A stretch of 64,000 nucleotides of DNA from Trichoderma breve (taxonomy: Eukaryota > Ascomycota > Sordariomycetes > Hypocreales > Hypocreaceae), in NCBI RefSeq assembly GCF_028502605.1, contig NW_026611593.1, forward strand, positions 2,907,501-2,971,500, read 5' to 3'. Positions 48,453-59,394 of the stretch are shown here, piece after piece. The position numbers and the translations under genes were made by a program. The notes under the pieces were generated by a model. That model was given only the letters and a program-made list of their open reading frames with translations. It ran no database searches and was not told where the DNA came from. Every line of letters begins with the position of its first letter. Position 1 is the first letter of the stretch.

Positions 48453-51400
48453 TTAATACGCAAGTTGAAATATGAAGTCTCCAACCAATTCATCATCATC
48501 AGATACGACGCCGTACATCTCCCACTCTAACAGGGAAACCTCTTGGGGAGATGCCTGTCGATACTTCTTACGAATAGGAATAGCATCACTGTTTTTGGGA
48601 AGATGATACGCCCACCCGCATATTACCCAGCGTATTATCCACGACGTCCATGCCCACGATATCCAATCTGTAAGCCATGAAATCCATGCTTTATGCCTCC
48701 TAGCAAGCAAAGATTGGAGGGCCTGAAAGTTGGGGGGTTTTTCACCTAACTGGAGAAGTTGTTCAATCTCGATATAGGATATATCCCCGGCTTCGATTTC
48801 GAAAGGCTCATCTGGATCTTCTCTTTCAGGTGCGATGAGGATAATAGCATCAGTTGCTGCCCCGTAGCGGAGCCACAATTCCAGCATCTCGCATTGATGA
48901 TTGAAAAATTGTCTATAACGAAATTGTCTGAAATTCGAAGTCTCGGTTGCTGCTAAACGAGCCCTGGTTCCAGACACATACAGGCAAATCAACCAGACCT
49001 GAACCCATTGGCAGCGCGTCTGAATAGGAAGGACATCAGAATCTTCACAGGGATAGTCACCATCAACATGTCCCTGGTCAGCTGCTCTCATCTTTTCTAA
49101 CTCATCTAGGACATAATTAGAATCGCTGGGGGACCACACTGGGCGCTTGTCGGTGGCACAAACCCTTTTGGTCTGTAGCAGCCATTTGAGGTCATCTAGG
49201 CGTACAGCGGTTGACATGGTGCTGCATAAAAGAGCCATCTGAGAGCTCAACCTGCGCGAGAGATGTCTCTTTCTCATCCAGATGCCCACGTCTTGGCCCA
49301 TAGAAAGTGCCACTTGTAGAGTGAATCTACTTGGTAAGTGGAGTTGCGACCCGGAAATGGAATATGAGCCATCGCTGTGATATAGGTCCGCGATATTTGA
49401 AATATCTCTATAAAAATTCCAGTAGCGGTGCGCAAACGACGAGAATTCAGACAAAGTTTTAAAATCGGATAGTTGCAATAGCGAAATATCTTCAGCCCAA
49501 AAGCCGAAATCCAATAGATCCTCGTGAGGCTTGCCATAATCGTCAGCGCGAAGTATACCGAATCTCACTTCAGCGTGGAATACTCGAACGAAAAGATTCG
49601 CGCGCCAGCTCTTTGGCCAATCATCTCCGCTGACATTATCTGTTCCTCGCAGCCACGGGAGGAGGATGTCGCTGGCTGCCTCTTCGGCATCTCTCATTAG
49701 GAGGCCTCTAATGAAATCCTGCGCAGTGCGATGCAAGAATACAACCTCGGATTGAAAGAAATACCTTGTTTCATCCGGAGCGTTTTGTAACGCCGACAAG
49801 TCAACATCTTGGGCCTCCAAGATTCCGTGAGTCAAGGCGGCCAGGCGCTGAATGGCTCTTTTGCGATGTTGCTTAACCTTATCTTTGCCGTATAGCTCTG
49901 CCGGTTCATTGCACGGGAAGTTGGCGATTTTGAGGAGGTTGTCCAACCAAGTGCAAACGAGAGTGCTTAAGGGAAATCCTGCTGGTTGAAAGGCTGCGAG
50001 GCGCAGAATCATCGCCGATGCCTCCCTGTCTTGCTCTTTTACTCTTTCCATAATTTTTGCGTAGAGATCAGCAATGTCGGTTGGTGTCGCTTTGATTCTG
50101 TCTGGAAATGTGTCAGGATCTACACCATCGGTATAAGCCTCAAGTATATCCTTGACCACAAGGCGAGCCCACAAGAATACACCTTGGGCCTGGTCACATA
50201 TAGCTGTACTTAGTTCAACATAGTTCTCGGGGACTGCCTCGGAATGCCTCTTGAAGTTTGAAAAGGCAGATTGAAGTATATCCCTCTTTGTATGGAAATG
50301 TAGTAAGATCTTTTGCTTGGTGGAGAATCTTTCATCCAGGGCGGGTATTACTCTTGATGAGAATATAATCTTGGTGTTGTTGGCGTCGTGTTGACACCAC
50401 TCCACCAAATGATGTGCCAATTCACTAATATCATAATTATTTTGTGTTTTCCCGCGTTTTGTCTCCGAATAATTCGATCGGTACTCATCGATCCCATCAA
50501 TGAATAAGCAGAAGCAGTATTTATCAGCCAGATTGGACTTATTCGAGAAGATATATTTGATGGCGTCCTGGACAGTTTCGGATGGAAGTGGAATAGACTC
50601 TGAAAGTCTGGCCTCTCCAGGTAAAACCTCATCCACGAGAGCCGGACACTCATGAAGGATTTGGAATAAAAGAGACCTGTACAGACTCTCCTCAGACGAT
50701 AATGCACCGCTGCCTTGCGTAACAGAGAAGAAGAAGATTGCTCGTATCAGGCTCTTGCCTGTCTTTGAAGCCCATTGTTCAAGATCTTCCAAGACGACTG
50801 AGTTGCGCATGAGATATTTTATGAGCGTTGACTTTCCAGAAGCAGGTTTCCCCAATATGAGAAATGCTCCAGACGGTCCCCGTAGGAAAGATCGAAAGTT
50901 ATCCGAGGCTTCCACGTAATGTTCGAGCATATCTGGATCGCATTCATCATACACCAGTCTTTCTTTGTCGTTTAGATTATCGGGATATTTGTGACGGTAG
51001 TTGGAACCTTGAGTCATCCAGTCGAAAGTTCCAGGGTCTGATTTGGCTATTGCGCTGGCTTTCAAGTCTTTTTCTTGGAAGTCTTTTGTCAATCTTGACA
51101 GAATAACGGAAAGCTTCCATTCCATGGCGAAGATTTGAGATGCCTGCCTAAAGAAACTTTTTTCGGTGAAGGTAGCTGATCCGATCTGTTTACCGAGCTC
51201 GTAGATCGAATTTCGAACGACATGCAATCCCTGGTTAAGCTTATGAATTGAGCCCTCAATGCCAATCACTCGCTGATCGCCCTGGGTAGCCCTCCTGTGC
51301 AATTCCTCATATTGCGATCTGGCTTCGGAGCTTGATTGGCTGAGAACCATTAGTATTATCCTGCTTTCATTACTGTGTGAGCTGGGGGGAAATACCAGAC

Positions 51401-51820
51401 GAGATCAAGTAGAGCGAGTTTCATCTGTTCTTGCAAGTTCTTAAAGTCTCGCCCAATTGAATCAATATCCTTCTTCTTCAAATATGACCTCCATAAAGTC
51501 AAGGAAGCATCTTGCTTCTGCCGCCACTTTGGGTTCACTTCATCCATGATGCCGATCACTTTGCTGGAGATCTTCTTCGCCCTATCTTCCAGCAACCCGA
51601 CCCTCTCATTGTTGATCGAACCTATTCCTATAGAGGGACCTATTCCTATAGAGGGAAGCGCCTCTATTATCTCCATGATCTGTTGAGCATTGTTATGAAG
51701 ATGCACCAAGTCAGGCGGCAGCTTGTGTTCCGACTTGGCGATTGCCTTGAGCTGATCGGAAACTTGGATTCCTGTTTCGATGAGAGATATAATCTTGCCC
51801 GCAGCACCAATGAGATCCAT
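48453..51820 (-). CDS. NACHT-type NLR/STAND receptor with Trp-rich C-terminal segment
   Basis: Exons 51820-51396 and 51339-48453 with a 56-nt intron (GTATTT, TACTAAT branch, CTCAG), 1103 residues. The N-terminal 230 residues are an all-helical fungal STAND N-terminal domain (MDLIGAAGKIISLIETGIQVSDQL). The P-loop NTPase has Walker A LILGKPASGKSTLIKYL near residue 305 and Walker B FCLFIDGIDEY near 423, followed by KIIFSSRVIPAL (sensor) and a winged-helix-like FFQSEVVFLHRTAQDFI region. No ankyrin, WD40 or TPR repeats follow. The C-terminal 350 residues match no repeat I know. Near residues 1024-1052, eight Trp fall within 28 residues. Fungal proteins of this layout are thought to sense non-self and trigger heterokaryon-type cell death. 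The gene is open throughout and apparently intact, but lies in a repeat-dense island with a solo LTR 53 bp before its ATG. Confidence 0.88.
51621..51656. repeat. Perfect 18-bp tandem duplication in NLR exon 1
   Basis: Two identical 18-bp units ('cctattcctatagaggga') in the coding region produce the duplicated residues SIGIGP-SIGIGS. Perfect identity suggests a recent event. Confidence 0.9.
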
Positions 51821-51873
51821 GTTGACAGGGAGATTCCCCAGGGACGCGACTGATTGATACTGAATATATTATA

Positions 51874-52281
51874 TGTGACGAACCGGGTCCTATTGGGCAC
51901 TATAGGTTAGCTGTTTCCAAGGGACAAACCTTAGAATGGTTCTAGGGTTTATGTTGGCGGCGCGGTCAGGTCGGTAGACGGGCAAATCTGTCACTAGCTG
52001 TAGAATGAAATGTCTGAATGTTCAATCTGAATGCTATTGTGTTGATAACAACTGGCTATCTAAGTATGCTAATGAGTGACATGAAGTGAACTTATATATC
52101 CAGTCGTGTATTCTGGATCGTCGTGGATCATTGATGATTCTCATCGATCCTGAGGGTGAATCGACACGGATCGCTGTCGATTCCATCGACCGTACGCTGA
52201 TAGGCCAGCCGGTCCGATGTTTATCCGAGAGCGCCTACCCTGTAGGCCCGTTGTTACGACCATAAAGGTTGGGTCGTGACA
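51874..52281. mobile_element. Solo LTR with 5-bp target-site duplication
   Basis: A 408-bp segment that begins TGTGACGAACC and ends GGTTGGGTCGTGACA, so the ends are TG...CA with an imperfect inverted repeat. It is flanked on both sides by TTATA (51869-51873 and 52282-52286), the 5-bp target duplication expected of LTR-retrotransposon integration. No internal retroelement coding sequence remains, so it is a solo LTR left by LTR-LTR recombination. On the minus strand it carries TATATAAG at 52098-52091, pointing toward the NLR start. Confidence 0.85.
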
Positions 52282-52489
52282 TTATACATTAAGTGTATAT
52301 AAAGATGCTTTGCAGGGGACAAAAATTAGATTAAGTTGATACTGAGACTCGCAACGTGATGAGGAATGGCAAAATAGAAGCGGGCAGAAATCAGGCTGCA
52401 TAATAGGCACACACACTCAGCCGCGATATGTGGGCGTTTCTTGATTGGTGCATTGGGATGTCTGAAATATGCAAGGCTCTGGGCCGCCA

Positions 52490-52742
52490 CAGTTTATTAT
52501 ATATATATAGTAGCAGTTATTGGAAATATATAAATATAGTAGCAATTACTAGAAAAATATAGATATAGCAGCAGTTACTAGAAAAATGTAGATATAGTAG
52601 TAATTACTAAAGAAATATAAATATAGTAGGGAATTATAGGTATAATAGCAGATACTTAAAGAATAGGTGTATAATTTAACGCGTAGGCGCTCGTAATTTT
52701 CTTGGTCTCGGGTTTTCTGTCCTCTGCTTGCTACCTTACTCA
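52490..52742. repeat. AT-rich element with 29-bp minisatellite, right copy
   Basis: About four units of 29 bp, e.g. 'taaatatagtagcaattact' followed by 'agaaaaata', then the tail 'gcgtaggcgctcgtaatttt', 'ctcgggttttctgtcctctg', 'cttgc'. It is the same family and orientation as 47936-48335, so the two copies flank the NLR gene as direct repeats. Confidence 0.7.
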
Positions 52743-52974
52743 CACTTGACATGTTTCGTATACGCGAGAAGCGAATTATTTGAAAGATGGCAATCTCTAT
52801 TCCCTCTTCTATTAAAGCCAACAAAGCAAGGCAGACAGCCGGCAATTATTTAACTAAAACAAAACTACCTATCCATTTATTATCCTAAACGCCATCCATG
52901 CGATGAAACCTTCATGACCATGTCATTAAATTTGGTTCAAAAATCAACCTCCCGCCCTATCACACCAAGGATCC

Positions 52975-54724
52975 CTATGATGCATTCTGAATATTGGAAA
53001 ACCGACTCTCCGGATAGCTCAACATATTCGTGGAATAATCCAGATGACCCATCTCTCTAGCCAGCGTCCTAATCAGACTCTCTTCCCCAGAACGATCACC
53101 CGAAGCTTCCCAGAAGACGGCGCCGCCGAGACCCCTGCTCTGGAGATACTCGGCCTTGAGTCTCGCCGTCTCGACGTTATCAAAGGAAACTAATTCCCTT
53201 GCCGAAGGGTCGTAAGAGTATGCAGAGAGGGTATATCGGTTGACGTGGACAGTAGCACCGGGCCGAGGAAGGTCGCGGTAGAGATAAACTCCCGGCTCAA
53301 TAGTACCCGGTCCAATTCCATCGTAGGGCTTACCCAGACCATCAGTGTTCTCAAATGAGCGGCCATAGAGAGGAAGGCCGAGAACAATCTTGCTAGGGTC
53401 GACGCCTCGTCTGATATAGGCGTCCACTGCCTTGTCGGTGCTGAACTTTGTGCTGTCGGGGTTTTGATGGTCGATGAAGACGTTGGACTGTTGTCCAGCC
53501 ACGGTATCCCAGCTACCAGCATAGTCATATGCCATGAGATGCCAGGTGTCGATGTACTGATCCATCGCCTCCAAGTCTAGAATTTTATAGTGGTCAGGTC
53601 CAGCAGATGTCGCCACGGTGAGGAGGTAGCGATATCGCTGGCCATGGCGGGCTGCGTAATTATCCAATGCTGCTCGAACCTCTCGGAGCAGGTAGACAAA
53701 GTTCTGCGCATCTTCTGGAGTCTCTGGGTACTCATAGTCAATGTCAAGACCATCGAATCCCCAGTCGGCGAGCATCTTGACAGAAGACTCGGCGAAGCGG
53801 CGTCGACCATCAGCAGAGCCGATAGCGGGCCCAAACTTTCCCTCTTGCGATGCGGTCCAGCCACCGATGGAGAGCAGAGTCTTCATGTGACGGTTCTTGC
53901 TTTTGAGCAAAAAGACTTGCTCGATGGCACCGTGGACGACGTCACGCTTGCCTAGGATCTTATCCTCGTCGGCCCATTCGTCATACGAGACGCTTCAACG
54001 GTTGTTAGTGTTTGACTTTCTGGATGGGATTTTAAGTTATAACTTACACAGATCCATCCGGTGCAATTCCGGCAAATGCGTAGAGCAAGTGGGTAATATC
54101 ACTTGTGGGGAGATACTGAGGCAGAAAGCCTGCCTTATAGATGCTCCTAGTATCATTAGCATCCATCTAACATGAATCGATAAAGCGTGTGATAACTTAC
54201 CAGTCGGTGAAATAGACGACATTCTTTCTTCTTGAAGAGTCGGCAAATCCCTGCCTAGAGCTGTGGCTATCGTCCCAATCAGTGGTGTTGTCGAGCCCGG
54301 GAAAGTTGGGGTTGGAATCTGGCGGTGATGGTTGAGAAGGAGACCAAGAAGGAGATTCAAGGTCCTCTGGAGCAGGAGACTCAAAGTCTGGAGAAGGAGA
54401 CTCAAAGTCTGGAGAAGGAGACTCAAAGTCTGGAGCAGGAGACTCAAAGTCTTCTGGCGCAGGACTAGGTTCACTCGGTAGTGATGGGGAAACAGATAGC
54501 CAAGGCTCCTCTGTACCAAACGACTCTAGATCATGGGGGTCTATAGGTTCAAGTTCGATCGGCGGAAGATCAAAAGGCAAGTCAGCAGCCGGGAAGTTCG
54601 ACGCTGGTTCAGTAAGTGGTGATGGATGTGCTGTCGGATCGTCACATCTCGCTTTGAGTGTAGCTGGAGTGGCCACGGCGACTCTCGCCACAACGGGCAG
54701 CACAACGCAAAGGAGTTTGAACAT
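52975..54724 (-). CDS. GH18 chitinase with N-terminal Pro/Ser/Glu-rich extension
   Basis: Exons 54724-54201, 54146-54048 and 53992-52975, GT-AG, 546 residues. Signal peptide MFKLLCVVLPVVARVAVA. About 145 residues of low-complexity, acidic Pro/Ser sequence come next, including a 7-residue repeat (FESPSPD, four copies). The catalytic domain then starts at KNVVYFTDW. Motifs: LLSIGGWTAS, the catalytic DGLDIDYEYP with the acid at about Glu295, WHLMAYDYAGSW, and VFWEASGD. The barrel is of the Ech42 type (GH18 subgroup A-like, endo-acting). The usual gene of this type has only a short propeptide, so the long acidic repeat-bearing extension is unusual; it may act as a spacer or O-glycosylated stalk (inference). 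No carbohydrate-binding module is seen. Confidence 0.93.
54371..54455. repeat. 21-bp in-frame tandem repeat in chitinase exon 1
   Basis: About four units of 'ggagactcaaagtctggaga' plus one base, encoding FESPSPD/FESPAPD. Two central units are identical, so the copy number is probably variable between strains. Confidence 0.9.
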
Positions 54725-55635
54725 TGCGAGTAGTTTGAAAGGGAGCGTATGGCAATGTCCAGTTAAGATGAAGAATGCAGAGGGGAATAATTTGGCTGCC
54801 CATCGCTTCTTATATGAGCAAAACTCTTCAAAGTAAGTCTCAAGCCCCGTGGCAGGGCAAACCTAAGACAGTGTATCATCCATATTGGGCGGACGCGGAT
54901 TTGCTTTCCAGTGAATCGCCACAGAGTCGAGGCCGCATCGTAACTTTCGTACAGATGGAAGCATTTGAATCATAGTTTGAGGAATGTTAAAGGAGAAAAC
55001 AAAAAGGTTGGGATCATGCCGATGCGTGGCTCTTAAGAAAGTTCAGACTATCCACATGATATGTAGAGTCAGAGTCACCAGAGAGCCAGGCAGCCGCAAT
55101 GGAATAAGCTCAAGCTCCGATAGGCAATAGTTTGATTCAGCCCTTTGCTTCAGATGCCGTAAACAACTGCAGAAGTTTCAGATTGTACGTGAATAGCGAT
55201 GCCGCTTCCTGCTGCTTGAAACTGTGGTTGGCAACGGATGCAGAACTACCATCTGCTTCCAGCCACTGGCTATAATTTTTTAGGAACGCGCTGGTTCCGG
55301 GTTGAGGCTGAAGCTCAAGTGAGACGTTTTACATAAGCCATAGGGACAGAGCCAGGAATGGAATATTCCATAGCCCCTGGCGAGAATGTGGCCGCATACA
55401 CTGGGATTTTGAGACAAAGAGACGTGAAGGGAGGACACTGGGGGATGGACCAACAAACCGTGAGCATCCACGCTCCGAGGCGTGAGTGGCGAGTCGCGTA
55501 TCCATGCACGCGGTGCCATAACGAGGAATTCAACGACCGAACGCCTCAGACAATAGTTCCGGTAGCATAGCCAACTTCATGTGCTCTGGGAGAGTCGTTC
55601 TATTCTTGTGTGTTTCTTAAAATATCGCATCCGGG
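54725..55635. other. Intergenic region upstream of the second chitinase
   Basis: The left 150 bp is the chitinase promoter. The rest has only short unrecognised ORFs and includes the 3' flank of hxB. Confidence 0.5.
54809..54814 (-). promoter_or_regulatory. TATA-like box of the second chitinase
   Basis: TATAAG (in CATATAAGAA) on the minus strand, about 85 bp before the ATG at 54724. Confidence 0.4.
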
Positions 55636-58229
55636 CTATCGATTACCGCCAGCACCTGGAATTTCCTCCTCTTCCTCCTCTCCTTGCTCTTCATCCACCA
55701 CGACCGCATCCCCAACCTGTATTGTGGGACTTGGACCATCCGATTCCTCGTCTTGTCCCAACTGCTCATGCCGCATGTGTGTACCGAAATAGACTTTGCC
55801 GTTCAGCCTCCTTGTTTTTGCCAATGTGACAAACGGCTCTTGTCTTCTCTCCCCAGTCGTCTGATCCACGCATACCATTTGGCATCTCTGGCAGGCCCCT
55901 AGAAGCTTGAAGCTGTGGTTTCCAATGCTAATTCTCCTCCACATGTCTTCTGAATAGGCCGGATGACCATGATGACCTGGAGATGCCTCGACGATGATGT
56001 TTGCTCGAAACACTGATTCATCCACGGCAGATTCTCCAGTCTCCATGATGGTCTTGTTCAGCATCTCTACACTAGAGGTCGATATCATTAGAATGGGGCT
56101 CTCGTTGGAAAGGAGAATCTTTCCCGGTTGACTTTGCTGTTGTTCAGAGTCCGAATCGGGGGGAGAGGGAACACCAGGGAACGGGGAAGGCTGCCCACTC
56201 TGAGCCTTTTCTGTTCGCTGATGTTTCTGCATCCGAGCCTTTGAGAGCCTGCTACTAGCTCCGCGGCCCCCTGCTGGAAATCTCGCCAGTACACATGGAA
56301 CCCCGAGTGAATTAGTGAAGAAGTCATTGATTTCTTCAGAAAGATATGATTGGGCGGAGATATTCTCCCCGCAAACTCTGGAGCTTGTTTGTCGGAAATC
56401 GGTGTCGAACAGAGAGGGATTGTTGGATAGCGGTATATCCACTTGCGTCGGCTGCCCTTTGAGCATGCTCCCGCGGTATTTCACACGTAGCACATTGTCG
56501 TCGAACAGCAGCAAAGGTTGTAATAGGGCCATCCGTGGATAGCGTTTCTGACTGAGAGCCTGGCCGGATCCTCGGTGGACCAAACACCATTCACGATCCC
56601 ACGCAAGGCCCTCTGGCCGTACCTCCCAGCGAACGCCAGGTGGGATGGTATAGCCACTGCAGCTCTTGATCGGATATACCGTGATAACTTTGACTTGAAT
56701 ATTTGTCGTAGCGCCAACAGCTCTCGTGATGGAACTGACCTTACTCGGTACTTTGATGCTGTCTTCGACAAAAAACTCTTGTACGAAAGCAAGGAAGCGA
56801 GAGACGTCCGACTTGGTATTCATTGCTCCCAGACTAGCACGTATAATCCCGGTGGGTTTGTTGGTGAATCGCCCACTGTCTTCGCCACATCGAATTCCAG
56901 AAGAGAGATTTCGCTTCATTTCCCACGGCTGCAAGTCGAGAGCAGATGCTAGGCCTGCAGGGCTGCACACGCCTCCAGTTCTGACATGCATCTTCTTCAA
57001 TATTGTCAGCTTCTCAAACTCAGCGAGGCCAATCCATAGGCCCCGACTATCCCTGATGTTGAAAGAAACAACTGGGCCAGTCTCGATAGGTGCCACATCA
57101 TCTGGTATTTCTGAATAAATGTGGCAGACGGGGTTTCCATTTGCGTGTCGTAAGCTGTGTAAGCCACGACATAGCTCGCGAGTGAGGTATGCCGTGTGGG
57201 CACTAATTTGGTCCATGGAGCCGAAGAGCTGTTGATGAGTCGAAATTGCTATGTCAGCGGCAATAATACTGTGAAAGGGTAGTGTCCCGTCCTCCAGGCG
57301 TTCATGAAGAGAGTAAGACTTTGGGGAGTGCCACTGTTCGTCTCCACAGAGCACCATATCTACCGTGCCGCCGCCGAAATATCTTCGATGGTTGAATACA
57401 TATTCTGCAGAGCGGCGAACAAGTAGGACGCCCAAGTCAGGAAATCCAAAAATCTTGTACAGGCTTAATACAACAAAATCAGCAGCGAATTGAGGGTCGG
57501 AAAGGTCGAGCTGTGAGGTGGCACTGAGTGAAGCTGCATCCAAGAGCGTCAATGTCCGAGACGAGGATTGAGCTTCCCTCTTCTTCAGCTCCTTGGCCCA
57601 TGAGATGGGATATCGCCTCCCATCCATGTGAGACTGAGCCGAGTAGGCGAATAATCTTGTAGGGGTACCAAAAGTTGTTGGCTTGAATGGATTCTCTCCG
57701 TCTAACCAAGATCGAACACCCGTGTTATCGAGGCAGATGCTTTGGTGTGCTTCTTCTCTTGCCCCTACCACACTGGTGTGGCAAGCTTGGTGATAGGCAA
57801 AGACGTAGCCTTCAGGCAAGGACCTCATGCCCTCAACCACCAGCTTTACGCCAGCAGTTGCATTCGCCACAAAGACCAAATCATACTGATCAGGATCGGC
57901 TTTGAAGAAATCCAGCAGACGGACTCGGACTTGGTCTATGCGGGATGAAGAGCGCTGAGACGGTGATGATGCGGAATGGGGATTCCCATATAGCACGGAT
58001 GTCATGTCCTTAGCAAAGGCATCCATTAGAGACTTTGAGGCGAGGGTGGACCCAGCATGATCCAAGTATACGGAATCTGTATGAAGAGTCCATATGTTAG
58101 ATTCGATTCGACTAGATTAAGAGAGTCTATAATATCATGACACAGAACTCAGATACACTTGCCTTGTAGCATTGGGTACTCCTCGTCGCGGAAGCCTTCC
58201 ACCGCGCTGTTGTATTGGAACCGCTCCAT
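55636..58229 (-). CDS. hxB: Molybdenum cofactor sulfurase
   Basis: Exons 58229-58163 and 58076-55636, 835 residues. The first exon (MERFQYNSAVEGFRDEEYPMLQ) is joined by a GC-AG intron (donor AAG|GCAAGT); using GC restores DSVYLDHAGSTLASK in phase, and no nearby GT does. The N-terminal half is a PLP-dependent NifS-like cysteine desulfurase, with the PLP Lys in LSLYKIFGFPDLG and the substrate Cys loop in RTGGVCSPAG. The C-terminal third is a MOSC domain (VYPIKSCSGY, ACQRCQMVCVDQ) that binds molybdenum cofactor. The enzyme adds the terminal sulfido ligand needed by xanthine dehydrogenase and aldehyde-oxidase-type enzymes, so it controls purine use. Fungal members (Aspergillus hxB) have the same layout. 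A Glu run (EEEEEE) sits near the C-terminus. Confidence 0.94.
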
Positions 58230-59394
58230 CTCGACGGCTCTGCTCTGCTGTGTCAGCCCGTTTGGCAGCTGATTCCCAATGCAGGATATAGCGGGTTCAA
58301 GTGCGGCATTCTATGGGCACGCGAGCGATTGTCGATTCAAAACGGTGAAGTAAGTAAGAGAGAAGGGCAAGCCAGATATAAGATAATCGGCAGGCTGGAG
58401 AATGCAGGCTAGTAAGCAAGATGACGCCTCTGAAGCTGGGGAAGCCAGAACAAAGTTGGGCACATGTACATGGACAGGCACAATCGGGGTCGGAGATCGC
58501 CACTCTCCAGCCGGTGGTGGAGCACAGGCCTGGTCGTGATTAGATAAGGACATCCATTACTGGAGTGGGCACACGTGTGGGCGGAGAGCTACAGTGCCAG
58601 CTGCGACATGTGGCTACTGTGATTACTGTGCACAGCGCATAGCGTCAGGTGTCTTTAGTGGACTAGTGTCGGAATATACTTCTAGCCGATAAGCATTGGG
58701 GGCCGAGGATATGCGCTGCCGCACAGTGCGCGTCCCCCCAAATCCACTGGCACTCCCCCACAAGTGCGCGTGTCGCGGCCGTCTTCGGCTCCACCCTCGT
58801 TATGCTTCAGCCTCTGCCAACTTGAACCTCTACATCTCATTATCTCACTCCTAAAGGCGCATCAAACACGTCGCGCAATTCGCCAGAGCCGCGCTTTATC
58901 AATTCAGTTCGTCGTCCCTTTCTTGCCTCAATCCTCAATCCTCATTCTCATTCATTCATTTTCCTCTCCGTTCCTTTTCTTCTCCTCTCCTGCTGCTGCT
59001 GCTGCATTGATTGTCCTTCCTCCCTGCCCCCTTGAACCAAGCTTTCGGCAATCGGCCGGCATTTCTCTGCCTCTTTTCTTCTCTGTCCTCTCCTCTCTCT
59101 CTCTCGTCCTCCTGCCTACCTGCCGAGCCTCTACTTGTCTCATCATTTGGCATCAGCTCTTTTGCTATTCATGTCTTTTTCTCTTTCTTTTCCCTTATAA
59201 TTCTTTTTTTCCCCCCCGTCTACTACTTGTCCGATCTTGGGTCAGAATGTCTTCTCTAACAGCCATTTTACCGCCACGCAGTAGGGCGCTCTTGCAATTG
59301 AAGCCTCCGTAGGGACGACCATTGCCTCTAATGTTCGACAATATCTGATTGACCATCAATCTGAGACCAATTCCCCGATCTAGCGCCAGACAGA
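58230..59394. other. Divergent promoter and CT-rich leader of the ARS2 gene
   Basis: The right part (58900-59230) is a long CT-rich tract typical of highly or constitutively expressed fungal genes. An ORF of 182 codons crosses it (from 58764), but it is pyrimidine-driven Ser/Leu/Phe sequence and not believed. Two upstream ORFs lie near the ARS2 start. Confidence 0.5.
59247..59312 (+). other. Upstream ORF in the ARS2 leader (21 codons)
   Basis: ATG at 59247 opens a 21-residue ORF (MSSLTAILPPRSRALLQLKPP) that ends 82 bp before the ARS2 ATG. A second, 5-residue ORF (MFDNI) lies at 59331-59348. If the leader starts upstream of them, both could reduce or tune ARS2 translation. Confidence 0.4.

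Noticed and set aside
58764..59312. 182-codon ORF in the ARS2 leader
   Set aside because: Composition follows the CT-rich tract (Ser, Leu, Phe, Pro); only its last 21 codons, as an upstream ORF, are kept.
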